A stretch of DNA of 9,206 nucleotides, taken from assembly GCA_002385475.1 (NCBI GenBank), contig DGDO01000028.1, forward strand, positions 1 through 9,206, in the 5' to 3' direction. Source of the DNA: Candidatus Sordicultor fermentans. Its GTDB lineage: Bacteria > Atribacterota > Atribacteria > Atribacterales > Caldatribacteriaceae. Both the position numbers and the translations under genes were made by a program. The notes below the pieces were generated by a model, which saw only the letters and a program-made list of their open reading frames with translations, was not told the origin of the DNA and did no database searches. This document shows, piece by piece, positions 1 to 5,768 of this stretch. How positions within the stretch are numbered: the first letter of the stretch is position 1; every line of letters starts with the position of its first letter.

Positions 1-188
1 TCCTTAGCGAGGAATAGGGCAATACGCAGGTGATAGACTCCTGTACTTTCCATCACAAATAGTATATGAGAGAAGTCCTCTTCGGGATGTTGCTTTAAGA
101 ATTCTTCCATTGATGAGATATCATTTTCTATCTGGTATTGCCGATGCTTTGCTCCATTCCACCTTCTTTTTCTCTTTTTTAAAATAGC
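1..188 (-). pseudogene. IS110-type transposase fragment, N-terminally truncated, runs off left edge
   Basis: On the minus strand one open frame runs from about 188 to the left edge and reads WNGAKHRQYQIEN, then MEEFLKQHPEED, then MESTGVYHLRIALFLAK. The MESTGVYH block is the hallmark of IS110-family transposases, and its Glu is one of the acidic residues of their DEDD (RuvC-like) catalytic domain. The usual start of such proteins, a GIDVSK-type strand carrying the first catalytic Asp, is missing. A TGA stop (plus-strand 189-191) lies just before the readable part, and the first in-frame ATG is well inside the conserved domain. I also read the other minus-strand frames upstream and saw no displaced N-terminus. 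The copy is therefore probably a dead remnant with a lost or scrambled 5' end, although a start outside my reading, or a sequencing error, is possible. The rest of the gene lies to the left of the window. IS110 elements often lack terminal inverted repeats, and none was seen. Confidence 0.72.
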
Positions 189-229
189 TCATTTATACGC
201 TATTTGATACCCCCTAATATACAATGACG

Positions 230-260
230 ACACGGAGGCTTTTTTCTCCGTGTTATTTTT
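230..260 (+). terminator. Hairpin ACACGGAG/CTCCGTGT with T-tract (terminator-like, possibly repeat-derived)
   Basis: A perfect 8-bp stem (230-237 with 246-253) encloses an 8-nt T-rich loop and is followed by TATTTTT on the plus strand, as in a Rho-independent terminator. No plus-strand gene that it would end is visible in the window. A close relative of the same stem, AACACGGA/TCCGTGTT, recurs at 5769-5794, so it may be a dispersed repeat rather than a dedicated terminator. Confidence 0.45.
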
Positions 261-262
261 GG

Positions 263-309
263 CTTATAAGGGGCACTTATAAGAGAGCTATAGAGGGTTT
301 CCCCCTATA
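263..309. repeat. Two tandem G/C-rich hairpin repeats of the family also found at 5300-5715
   Basis: The first unit carries CTTATAAG at 263-270 and again at 276-283, around GGGGCA. The second pairs TATAGAGGG (289-297) with CCCCCTATA (301-309) across a TTT loop, with one mismatch. The second unit closely resembles TATAGAGGGA at 5403-5412, and a hairpin beginning ATAARGGGG precedes it in both places. The two loci therefore appear to share a two-hairpin module. Confidence 0.55.
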
Positions 310-356
310 ATTCGGGAATAGGATATTTATCTTCCGGTGGCTCTGTTGCAGATTAT

Positions 357-384
357 TTGCCCTTAGCCACCTGAATGATATAAT
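357..384 (+). promoter_or_regulatory. Extended -10 promoter of the EamA gene
   Basis: TGATATAAT (376-384) is a perfect -10 hexamer with the TGn extension. A weak -35, TTGCCC (357-362), lies 16 bp upstream. The expected start of transcription, about 7 nt past the -10, falls at or next to the ATG at 392. No Shine-Dalgarno site is present, so the transcript is probably leaderless. Confidence 0.65.
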
Positions 385-391
385 TTACCGT

Positions 392-1252
392 ATGAGCCGG
401 GAAAAAGAACATTTAAAATCAGTTCTCTTGCTTTTTGTTACTGCAGTTCTCTGGAGCTTAGGGGGAGTGCTAATCAAATCAGTTGCATGGCATCCTCTGG
501 CTATAGCCGGGGCACGAAGTGCTATTGCTTCTCTTGTCATTTTGCTCTATCTTGGAAAACCTGAAATAAACTGGTCCTGGCCTCAGATAGCCGGAGCTTT
601 AGCTTACGCTGGAACGGTAATTCTTTTTGTTACTGCTACCAAATTAACCACTGCTGCCAACGCTATTTTACTTCAATATGGCGCCCCGATTTACGTAGTT
701 TTTCTAGGAAAATGGTTTTTGAATGAAGAGGCTTCCCGGGAAGACTGGTGGGCGGTGGTAGCTGTTCTGGGAGGAATGGTTCTTTTTTTCTTTGACCAGC
801 TTCAGTGGGGAAGCTTACTGGGAAATATAATAGCTGTTTTGAGCGGTTGGTCTTTTGCTTTCTTAATCATCTTTATGAGAATGCAAAAAGACTCATCTCC
901 TCTTGAGTCTGTTCTTATAGGTAACATTTTTGCCGCTTTAATTGGCCTGCCTTTTATGTTTGAGTACCTTCCCCCTCCGGGAGTCTGGGTAAACCTTATC
1001 TTTTTAGGAACAGTTCAGTTAGGTTTATCCTATATTCTTTATTCGATAGCCATAAAGGGAGTAACTGCTCTTGAGGCCAGCCTCATCCCGGTAATTGAGC
1101 CAATTCTTAACCCTCTCTGGGTATTTTTAGCCATTGGAGAAATACCGGGGAAATGGGCACTGGCAGGAAGCGCAGTTATATTGACTTCTGTGATTCTTTG
1201 GTTTTTAAAGAAGAATCGCGAGAAGAAACCATCTCTTTCTGCCCCTTCTTAA
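392..1252 (+). CDS. EamA/DMT-superfamily transporter (10-TM, RhaT/YdcZ-like permease)
   Basis: This is a 286-residue, very hydrophobic integral membrane protein of the drug/metabolite transporter superfamily. It consists of two EamA repeats of five helices each. Estimated helices lie at residues 9-28, 35-53, 66-84, 88-109, 117-134, 141-163, 174-192, 198-220, 225-249 and 254-272. Each half ends in the family's typical segment: ANAILLQYGAPIYVVFLG in repeat 1 and EASLIPVIEPILNPLWVFL followed by GE in repeat 2. The C-terminus is short, basic and probably cytoplasmic. Family members export amino acids or metabolites, or import nucleotide sugars and similar compounds. The substrate cannot be read from this sequence. 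The length is normal and the frame is intact. The ATG at 392 is chosen because the N-terminus fits the family and an excellent -10 ends 7 nt before it. No SD is present. The gene stands alone, and 386 bp separate it from the ABC operon. Confidence 0.9.
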   Translation: MSREKEHLKSVLLLFVTAVLWSLGGVLIKSVAWHPLAIAGARSAIASLVILLYLGKPEINWSWPQIAGALAYAGTVILFVTATKLTTAANAILLQYGAPIYVVFLGKWFLNEEASREDWWAVVAVLGGMVLFFFDQLQWGSLLGNIIAVLSGWSFAFLIIFMRMQKDSSPLESVLIGNIFAALIGLPFMFEYLPPPGVWVNLIFLGTVQLGLSYILYSIAIKGVTALEASLIPVIEPILNPLWVFLAIGEIPGKWALAGSAVILTSVILWFLKKNREKKPSLSAPS

Positions 1253-1360
1253 AGATTATTCTCGGTTGTGCTTAGGATTTACCTGAATATGCTCTCTTTC
1301 CTCTGCGAGGCATGGAGAACTTCCCTCTTTCTGTGTATGTTTATAGAGTTTTACCGATCC

Positions 1361-1391
1361 GGAGAGCGGGTGTTTCCCTTTTCTCCTTTTT
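1361..1391 (+). terminator. Possible intrinsic terminator downstream of the EamA gene
   Basis: GGAGA (1361-1365) pairs with TCTCC (1382-1386), and an inner GGG/CCC (1368-1370 with 1376-1378) closes a TGTTT loop. TTTTT follows directly (1387-1391). The stem has an internal loop, and the site lies about 110 bp past the stop codon, so the call is moderate at best. Confidence 0.4.
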
Positions 1392-1461
1392 AATTGAAGC
1401 TTTAACTGCTATTCTATTTTTAAGTCTTTAATCCCCGATAAAATTGTTTCCCTCTGGCCAT

Positions 1462-1514
1462 GGTGGTAAGGCCTCCTTTTCTTTTTGATTTTCCATTGTG
1501 AGATCCTTACCACC
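1462..1514. repeat. 10-bp perfect inverted repeat GGTGGTAAGG ... CCTTACCACC
   Basis: The arms lie at 1462-1471 and 1505-1514, separated by 33 nt of mostly pyrimidine-rich DNA. The right arm ends 55 bp before the -35 of the ABC operon. It could be a two-site operator, an RNA stem-loop from an upstream transcript, or a remnant repeat. No T-tract follows that would make it a clear terminator. Confidence 0.5.
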
Positions 1515-1558
1515 CATACTTCTTTTTAGATATTTTTTCCACACATTTTATTATAGAG

Positions 1559-1568
1559 CCCTCGAGGG
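1559..1568. promoter_or_regulatory. Palindrome CCCTCGAGGG abutting the -35, candidate operator
   Basis: A perfect 10-bp palindrome ends one base before the TTGACT -35 box of the ABC operon. Its placement is what one expects of a regulator binding site. It is short, and the only other support is its position. Confidence 0.3.
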
Positions 1569-1569
1569 G

Positions 1570-1598
1570 TTGACTTTTAGCATGGTTGTCATTAATAT
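1570..1598 (+). promoter_or_regulatory. Sigma70-type promoter of the CUT2 ABC operon
   Basis: TTGACT (1570-1575, 5 of 6 to consensus) and TAATAT (1593-1598, 4 of 6) are separated by exactly 17 bp. The predicted start near 1605 gives a leader of about 34 nt before the ATG at 1639. That leader contains GAGAGGAGGG (1615-1624). Confidence 0.65.
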
Positions 1599-1614
1599 TT
1601 AAAACAAGGTATAC

Positions 1615-1624
1615 GAGAGGAGGG
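1615..1624 (+). promoter_or_regulatory. Ribosome binding site with long spacing (permease gene)
   Basis: GAGAGGAGGG is a strong purine-rich SD, but it lies 14 nt before the ATG at 1639, which is long. An in-frame TGA at 1630-1632 blocks any useful earlier start. A second in-frame ATG at 1651 is even further away. The 1639 start therefore stands, and its spacing is unusual. Confidence 0.55.
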
Positions 1625-1638
1625 TAAGCTGATCTACT

Positions 1639-2607
1639 ATGCAACAAGAAATGACTAAAAGAAAAAACTCCAAAAGCTTCCGTTTTAGGGAAATGAACAT
1701 TTTGATTGCCCTTATCCTTATGTGTTTATTAATAACCATTATGAACCCCCGCTTTTTAAACCCTTTCAACCTTCAGACGATTGCAAGGCAGGTTGCTATA
1801 TATGGACTTCTGGCTGTGGGGGAGACTTTAGTTATTATTACTGGAGGGATTGATCTTTCGGTGGGCTCTCTGGTAGCTCTTATTGGGGTGCTGGTGGCTC
1901 TTTTTATGAAGGGCGGTTTAAGCGTGGCTTTTTCTATAATAATAGTTTTGCTTATTTCTTCCCTTATCGGGCTTACACATGGTTTGTTTGTTACTAAGCT
2001 CGATGTTCCTCCATTTATAATTACCTTAGGAACTCTTACTGCTGCAAGAGGGCTGGCATCAGCAATCACGAAAGGATGGCCCATTATTGGCCTTCCCGAA
2101 AGTTTCTTCTTTATAGGGCAGGGACATATCATAGGTATCCCCTTCCCTCTTATAATTCTCCTGATTTTTGCTGCTATTGCTTTCTTTATTACGAGATACA
2201 CGGTTTTAGGAAGGCAGCTCTATGCTACAGGCGGAAATATTGAGGCGGCGAGGCTTTCTGGAGTTAATGTGGATAGAAGGAGAATATTTGCTTACGTATT
2301 TAATTCCTTTTTGGCTGGAGTTACAGGAATAATCGTTGCTTCAAGATTAAGCCAGGGACAAGCAGGAGTGGGTAGTGGATACGAATTAAATGCTATAGCC
2401 GCCGCAGTAATTGGAGGAGCATCTCTTGCAGGAGGAGAGGGGACAATCCTGGGCGCTCTTATAGGAGCTACCATAATGAGCGTTATTTACGATGGGCTGA
2501 TTCTTTTGGAGATTTCTTCTTACTGGCATGATGTGGTTATGGGTCTTGTTATTGTTGCAGCTGTAACAATAGATGTCTGGAGAAAGCGAAAGAGTAAGGT
2601 GGGGTGA
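1639..2607 (+). CDS. CUT2-family sugar ABC transporter permease (RbsC/XylH-like)
   Basis: This is the membrane-spanning subunit of a ribose/xylose-type importer. In this family two copies form the channel through which the sugar passes from the periplasmic binding protein, driven by the double ATPase. The 322 residues match the family's usual length. Landmarks are GGIDLSVGS (69-77), the cytoplasmic coupling region GGNIEAARLSGV (198-209), and LNAIAAAVIGGASLAGGEG (250-268), all typical of the BPD_transp_2 family. A basic N-terminal tail precedes the first helix (about 20-36), and a basic tail ends the protein. It is the first gene of a three-gene operon. Putting the permease first is unlike the common ATPase-permease-binding protein order of rbsACB. 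A gap of 87 bp separates it from the binding-protein gene. Specificity cannot be assigned from the permease, so no gene symbol is given. Confidence 0.92.
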   Translation: MQQEMTKRKNSKSFRFREMNILIALILMCLLITIMNPRFLNPFNLQTIARQVAIYGLLAVGETLVIITGGIDLSVGSLVALIGVLVALFMKGGLSVAFSIIIVLLISSLIGLTHGLFVTKLDVPPFIITLGTLTAARGLASAITKGWPIIGLPESFFFIGQGHIIGIPFPLIILLIFAAIAFFITRYTVLGRQLYATGGNIEAARLSGVNVDRRRIFAYVFNSFLAGVTGIIVASRLSQGQAGVGSGYELNAIAAAVIGGASLAGGEGTILGALIGATIMSVIYDGLILLEISSYWHDVVMGLVIVAAVTIDVWRKRKSKVG

Positions 2608-2694
2608 GGCAAATGTTTAAGGGGGGTGATAAGATTTTAAGCATTTTCTGTTTTAGAACTAACATAAAAATACTTAAAAAGGAGGTTCAGTAAA

Positions 2695-3717
2695 ATGAGG
2701 AAGCTTAAATTATCCTTAATTTTTGCTCTTTGTTTCCTGATTTTGTTTGTTTCTGCAGGGTATGCTGAAGAAATTCACGTAGCAGTCATTGGAAAATCTG
2801 TCCATCCTTACTGGGCAGAGGTAGAGCTGGGAGTAAAGAAAGCAGCTGAAGACCTGGGGGTGAAAGCGACATTCTTTGTACCTCAAAAGGAGGACATTCA
2901 GGCACAAATTTCTCAAATGGAATCATTTATAGCAATGGGAGTTGATGGGATAGCGATTGCTCCTTCTGATCCTACTGCTCTTGCTCCCACTATTGCAACA
3001 GCAATGAGCAAGGGGATACCGGTAATCACCCTGGATACCGATGCTCCCGAAAGTGAAAGGCTAGCTTATATTGGAACTGACAACTACAGTGCTGGTAAAT
3101 TGGCAGGGCAAGTGATGTCACAACTCTTAGGACCTGAAGGGGGTAAGGTAGCCATAGGTACTGGTTCTCTCACTGCTATGAACTCCCTAGAGAGAATGAG
3201 AGGTTTTACGGATGGCATAGCTGAAAATGAAAATATAGTGGTAGTGACAAAGCCTGCACTCTGTGACTTTGAAGATACAGGAAGAGCTGTAACTCTGGTA
3301 GAACAAGCGCTACTCACTTACCCGGACCTTAAAGGATTCTTTGGAGTTTATGCCATTAATGGTCCTGCTGCAGCAAAAGCTATTAAAACTGCAGGGAAAG
3401 TGGGAGAAGTGCTGGTGGTCTGTTTCGATACTACAGCAGAACACATGCAATTGATAAAAGAAGGTGCCATTGCAGCAACCATAGGACAGAGACCCTATAT
3501 GATGGGTTATAAGAGTGTAGAGCTTCTGTCTAAGATGGTGGCAGATGGTGTAGATGCTGCCCTTGCAGAATTGCCTGAAGATAGAATAGTGGATACTGGA
3601 GTAGATGTTGTAGCTGCTGACGCCTATGTCGAGACCTTGCGGGTTTTAGAGGCAGATAGTGTAGAAGAGTATAGAGAAAAACTCATCGGCCTGGGAATTC
3701 CTGTAGAAGGCTGGTAA
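2695..3717 (+). CDS. CUT2-family periplasmic sugar-binding protein (RbsB-like)
   Basis: This 340-residue secreted protein would capture the sugar outside the membrane and deliver it to the permease. A classical signal peptide is present: MRKLK, a hydrophobic core, then AGYA with likely signal peptidase I cleavage before E25. There is no lipobox Cys, which fits a free periplasmic protein. The mature part is a two-lobed Peripla_BP_4 fold that starts at EIHVAVIGKSVHPYW. Aligned by eye with E. coli RbsB, several ligand contacts are kept: R167 (for R141), N222 (for N190), D245 in CFDTT (for D215) and Q265 in IGQRP (for Q235). D114/D116 lie near the RbsB D89 position, while the first-lobe aromatic pair is replaced by HPYW. 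A pyranose or polyol ligand is likely, but which one is unknown. The SD AAGGAGG (2679-2685) is ideal, with 9 nt before the ATG. A terminator-like hairpin follows, so this subunit may be made in excess. Confidence 0.92.
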   Translation: MRKLKLSLIFALCFLILFVSAGYAEEIHVAVIGKSVHPYWAEVELGVKKAAEDLGVKATFFVPQKEDIQAQISQMESFIAMGVDGIAIAPSDPTALAPTIATAMSKGIPVITLDTDAPESERLAYIGTDNYSAGKLAGQVMSQLLGPEGGKVAIGTGSLTAMNSLERMRGFTDGIAENENIVVVTKPALCDFEDTGRAVTLVEQALLTYPDLKGFFGVYAINGPAAAKAIKTAGKVGEVLVVCFDTTAEHMQLIKEGAIAATIGQRPYMMGYKSVELLSKMVADGVDAALAELPEDRIVDTGVDVVAADAYVETLRVLEADSVEEYREKLIGLGIPVEGW

Positions 3718-3727
3718 GAAACTGAGA

Positions 3728-3752
3728 GGGGGGGGTGGTTCCCCCCCTTTTT
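3728..3752 (+). terminator. Intra-operonic G/C hairpin with T5 tract (likely attenuating terminator)
   Basis: A run of eight G (3728-3735) and a run of seven C (3741-3747) form a stem of about 7 bp closed by TGGTT, and TTTTT follows at 3748-3752. It starts 10 nt after the binding-protein stop codon and ends just before the SD of the ATPase gene. As an intrinsic terminator it would cut down ATPase transcription and protect the 3' end of the upstream message, a known way of raising binding-protein levels. Confidence 0.75.
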
Positions 3753-3765
3753 ATCAGGAGGGATT

Positions 3766-3773
3766 GGGAGGAG
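3766..3773 (+). promoter_or_regulatory. Shine-Dalgarno site that decides the TTG start of the ATPase gene
   Basis: GGGAGGAG lies 7 nt before TTG at 3781. The next in-frame start, an ATG at 3805 (residue 9), has no SD near it. The TTG is therefore the better choice and adds eight residues ahead of MEKISKAF. Confidence 0.7.
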
Positions 3774-3780
3774 AATACAT

Positions 3781-5265
3781 TTGGAACAAGAGTTACTATT
3801 GAAGATGGAGAAGATCTCCAAGGCATTTCCCGGGGTTCAGGCTCTTTCTGAGGTGGATTTGGAGGTTTATAAAGGAGAAATTTTAGCTTTAGTAGGGGAA
3901 AATGGAGCAGGCAAATCCACTCTTATGAAAATTTTAACCGGTGTTTTTAAGAAGGACGAGGGGAAAATTATATTTAAAGGTAAAGAAATTGAAGCAAGAA
4001 ACCCCCACCACGCCCGGCAACTGGGTATATCTATGATTTATCAGGAATTTAGTCTTGTTCCTAATCTTGATATTGCTACTAATATATTTCTGGGGAATGA
4101 GCCTACCAGAAAATTTGACATTTTTGATTACGAGAGAGCAAAAACCGAAGCTGAAAGATTGTTGAAGATGGTGGGTTTAGGGGTTTCACCTGATGTTTTA
4201 GTGGAAGACCTTACGGTAGCTCAACAGCAAATAGTAGAAGTAGCAAAAGCATTGGCTTCAGAATCAGAGCTAATTATTATGGATGAGCCCACTTCTGCCC
4301 TGTCAAAGGAAGAGTCAGAAAGGCTCTTTGGAATAATGAAAAAGTTAAAAGAAGAGGGAATATCTATAATATTCATAACTCACAGGTTAGAAGAGGTTTT
4401 CGCAGTTGCAGATAGAATAGTAGTATTGAGAGATGGCCGACGGGTAGGAGAGCTTTCTTGCGAAGAAACCAGGATAAGTGAAGTCATAAGATTGATGGTA
4501 GGAAGGGATGTAAGGGTTGTACCCAGAGTAGAGGTAAGCTCTGACGACGTTGTTTTAGAGGTTCGTAACCTTTCCCGCCTCCCTATGATTAAAGATGTGA
4601 GCTTTTCCCTTAAAAAGGGAGAGGTTTTAGGGATTGCTGGACTTGTAGGAGCGGGGAGAACGGAAATCATGAGAGCGCTTTTTGGAGCGGACCTTAAAAC
4701 TTCTGGTGAGATATTTATAGAGGGAGAGAAAGTAGAAATACAATCCCCTAACGATGCAGTAAAGATGGGTATTGGGCTTGTTCCTGAGGATAGAAAATTT
4801 CAAGGCCTTATTCTTATTATGGCAGTATATGAAAATATTTCTCTTCCTAGTTTGCCCTTTATGTTTTCCAACGGTATTATTAACTTCGAGAAAGAGTATT
4901 CCCTGGCAGAGAGCCTTGTTGAAAGGCTTAGTATAAGAACTCCTAGTATTTTTCAAGCAGTTAATAATCTCTCAGGTGGAAACCAGCAGAAAGTGGTTTT
5001 AGCTAAATGGTTAGCTTTGAAGCCCAAAGTTTTGATATTGGATGAGCCCACGAGAGGAATAGACGTGGGGTCGAAAGCAGAGATTCACCATTTAATTGAC
5101 GAATTGGCAAAGGAAGGTATTGGAGTTATTCTCATATCTTCGGAGCTTCCAGAGATTCTCGCTCTCTCTGATAGAATACTGGTAATTTCCAAAGGGAGAA
5201 TAACCAAAGAGTTAAAGAGAGAAGAGGCAGATCAAGAAACAATAATGCAATATGCGATTATATAA
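3781..5265 (+). CDS. CUT2-family sugar ABC transporter ATPase, two fused nucleotide-binding domains (RbsA/MglA/XylG-like)
   Basis: This 494-residue cytoplasmic subunit powers the importer. Domain 1 has Walker A GENGAGKST (39-47), Q-loop YQE near 87-89, a degenerate signature LTVAQQQ (144-150), Walker B IIMDEPTSAL with D168/E169, and the switch His in FITHR (H201). Domain 2 has the altered Walker A GLVGAGRTE (287-295), in which the Lys is replaced. It also has a canonical LSGGNQQKV signature (from 397) and Walker B LILDEPTRG (D421/E422), with SSE in place of the switch His. This one-strong, one-degenerate arrangement is normal for the family and not a defect. The start codon is TTG. The gene is last in the operon, 63 bp after the binding-protein stop and just behind an attenuator hairpin. 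No kinase, isomerase or regulator gene follows, so substrate and regulation are unknown. Confidence 0.93.
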   Translation: MEQELLLKMEKISKAFPGVQALSEVDLEVYKGEILALVGENGAGKSTLMKILTGVFKKDEGKIIFKGKEIEARNPHHARQLGISMIYQEFSLVPNLDIATNIFLGNEPTRKFDIFDYERAKTEAERLLKMVGLGVSPDVLVEDLTVAQQQIVEVAKALASESELIIMDEPTSALSKEESERLFGIMKKLKEEGISIIFITHRLEEVFAVADRIVVLRDGRRVGELSCEETRISEVIRLMVGRDVRVVPRVEVSSDDVVLEVRNLSRLPMIKDVSFSLKKGEVLGIAGLVGAGRTEIMRALFGADLKTSGEIFIEGEKVEIQSPNDAVKMGIGLVPEDRKFQGLILIMAVYENISLPSLPFMFSNGIINFEKEYSLAESLVERLSIRTPSIFQAVNNLSGGNQQKVVLAKWLALKPKVLILDEPTRGIDVGSKAEIHHLIDELAKEGIGVILISSELPEILALSDRILVISKGRITKELKREEADQETIMQYAII

Positions 5266-5270
5266 AAAAC

Positions 5271-5333
5271 CAGGGAGAATGTCCTCATTATAACTCCGAA
5301 CTATAGGGGGGATGCGCCCCCTATCACTCCCTG
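5271..5333. repeat. Nested hairpin: CAGGGAG/CTCCCTG around ATAGGGGG/CCCCCTAT
   Basis: The outer arms are CAGGGAG (5271-5277) and CTCCCTG (5327-5333). The inner stem pairs ATAGGGGG (5303-5310) with CCCCCTAT (5317-5324) across a 6-nt loop. It begins 6 nt after the ATPase stop codon and could stabilise or end that message, although no T-tract follows. Confidence 0.55.
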
Positions 5334-5370
5334 AAAGGCAAAAATACAGAACTACCTATGGCGTAGAACA

Positions 5371-5392
5371 ATAAAGGGGAGTACCCCTTTAT
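5371..5392. repeat. Hairpin ATAAAGGGG/CCCCTTTAT
   Basis: A perfect 9-bp stem (5371-5379 with 5384-5392) closes the 4-nt loop AGTA. Its stem sequence differs from the neighbouring family members, yet both arms changed together. Confidence 0.6.
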
Positions 5393-5402
5393 GACCTCTA
5401 AC

Positions 5403-5422
5403 TATAGAGGGAGGTTCCCTCT
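5403..5422. repeat. Hairpin AGAGGGA/TCCCTCT
   Basis: A 7-bp perfect stem (5406-5412 with 5416-5422) closes a 3-nt loop. With the preceding TAT it reads TATAGAGGGA, nearly identical to the hairpin at 289-297 upstream of the EamA gene. Confidence 0.55.
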
Positions 5423-5498
5423 GGCCCCTTTTAAAGAGTTAAAAGAAAAAATACAAAAAGACATAAAAAAACAAAGACTACTGAGAGAAAAAACAGAC

Positions 5499-5513
5499 AG
5501 CCTACGGCGTAAG
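5499..5513. repeat. Small imperfect hairpin around TACGGCGTA, echoing 5352-5366
   Basis: GCCTAC and GTAAGC pair with one mismatch across GGC. A similar motif, CTACCTATGGCGTAG, occurs at 5352-5366 and pairs CTAC with GTAG. Both contain GGCGTA, so they look like two diverged copies. Confidence 0.35.
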
Positions 5514-5551
5514 CAAAAAAGAAAGAGACTGAAAACGCAGAGGAACAAAAA

Positions 5552-5580
5552 CTAACGAGGGGATAAAATACCCTCATTAG
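5552..5580. repeat. Hairpin CTAACGAGGG/CCCTCATTAG
   Basis: A 10-bp stem with one mismatch (5552-5561 with 5571-5580) closes a 9-nt A-rich loop, GATAAAATA. It is a looser member of the same G-rich/C-rich family. Confidence 0.55.
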
Positions 5581-5581
5581 A

Positions 5582-5604
5582 TTCCCAATTAAGAATTTTG
5601 GGAA
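5582..5604. repeat. Hairpin TTCCCAA/TTGGGAA
   Basis: A perfect 7-bp stem (5582-5588 with 5598-5604) has a 9-nt AT-rich loop. The pyrimidine arm comes first, the opposite polarity to the G-first repeats around it. Confidence 0.45.
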
Positions 5605-5640
5605 CGACGGAGGAGGGGGGAAGCCTTAACGGGAGACTTC

Positions 5641-5684
5641 TTCACCTTCACCCTCTCCCTCCAGAGGGTTAGAGTGAAGGTGAA
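5641..5684. repeat. 44-nt hairpin with 11-bp stem TTCACCTTCAC/GTGAAGGTGAA
   Basis: Perfect 11-bp arms (5641-5651 and 5674-5684) enclose a second stem, CCTCT/AGAGG (5652-5656 with 5663-5667). The sequence resembles the CTTCACCCTCWCCCTCT...AGAGGGTTAGGGTGAAG class of dispersed palindromes that I know from many bacterial genomes. The naming is from memory. Confidence 0.65.
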
Positions 5685-5689
5685 ATAAC

Positions 5690-5715
5690 TATGAGGGGGA
5701 ATATTCCCCCTCATA
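5690..5715. repeat. Perfect 26-nt palindrome TATGAGGGGG-AATATT-CCCCCTCATA
   Basis: All 13 base pairs match, with no spacer (centre between 5702 and 5703). It is the most perfect member of the G-rich hairpin family. An A-rich tail with CAAAAATACA follows, as after the 5303-5324 hairpin. Confidence 0.7.
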
Positions 5716-5768
5716 ACCCCCCTGAAAAGACAAAAATACAAAAAGACAAAAGAGAAAGATAAAAAAAT

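Larger units (their letters stand above)
1253..1638. other. Non-coding gap between the EamA gene and the ABC operon
   Basis: I see no credible gene in this stretch. It contains a possible terminator near 1361-1391, a 10-bp inverted repeat with a 33-nt spacer at 1462-1514, a palindrome at 1559-1568, and the operon promoter with its ribosome binding site. The first 100 bases after the EamA stop show no recognisable signal. Confidence 0.6.

Noticed and set aside
1773..2201. Long minus-strand open frame opposite the permease gene
   Set aside because: It is the antisense shadow of a clear transporter gene, with proline/isoleucine-rich low-information translation, no SD and no family likeness.
2635..2679. 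TTTTAAG/CTTAAAA inverted repeat before the binding-protein gene
   Set aside because: Seven AT-rich base pairs with a 31-nt spacer are likely to arise by chance in this composition. No function is implied.
3728..3747. G-quadruplex in the G8 run
   Set aside because: There is only one long G run. The following C7 run and T5 tract are explained better by a hairpin terminator.
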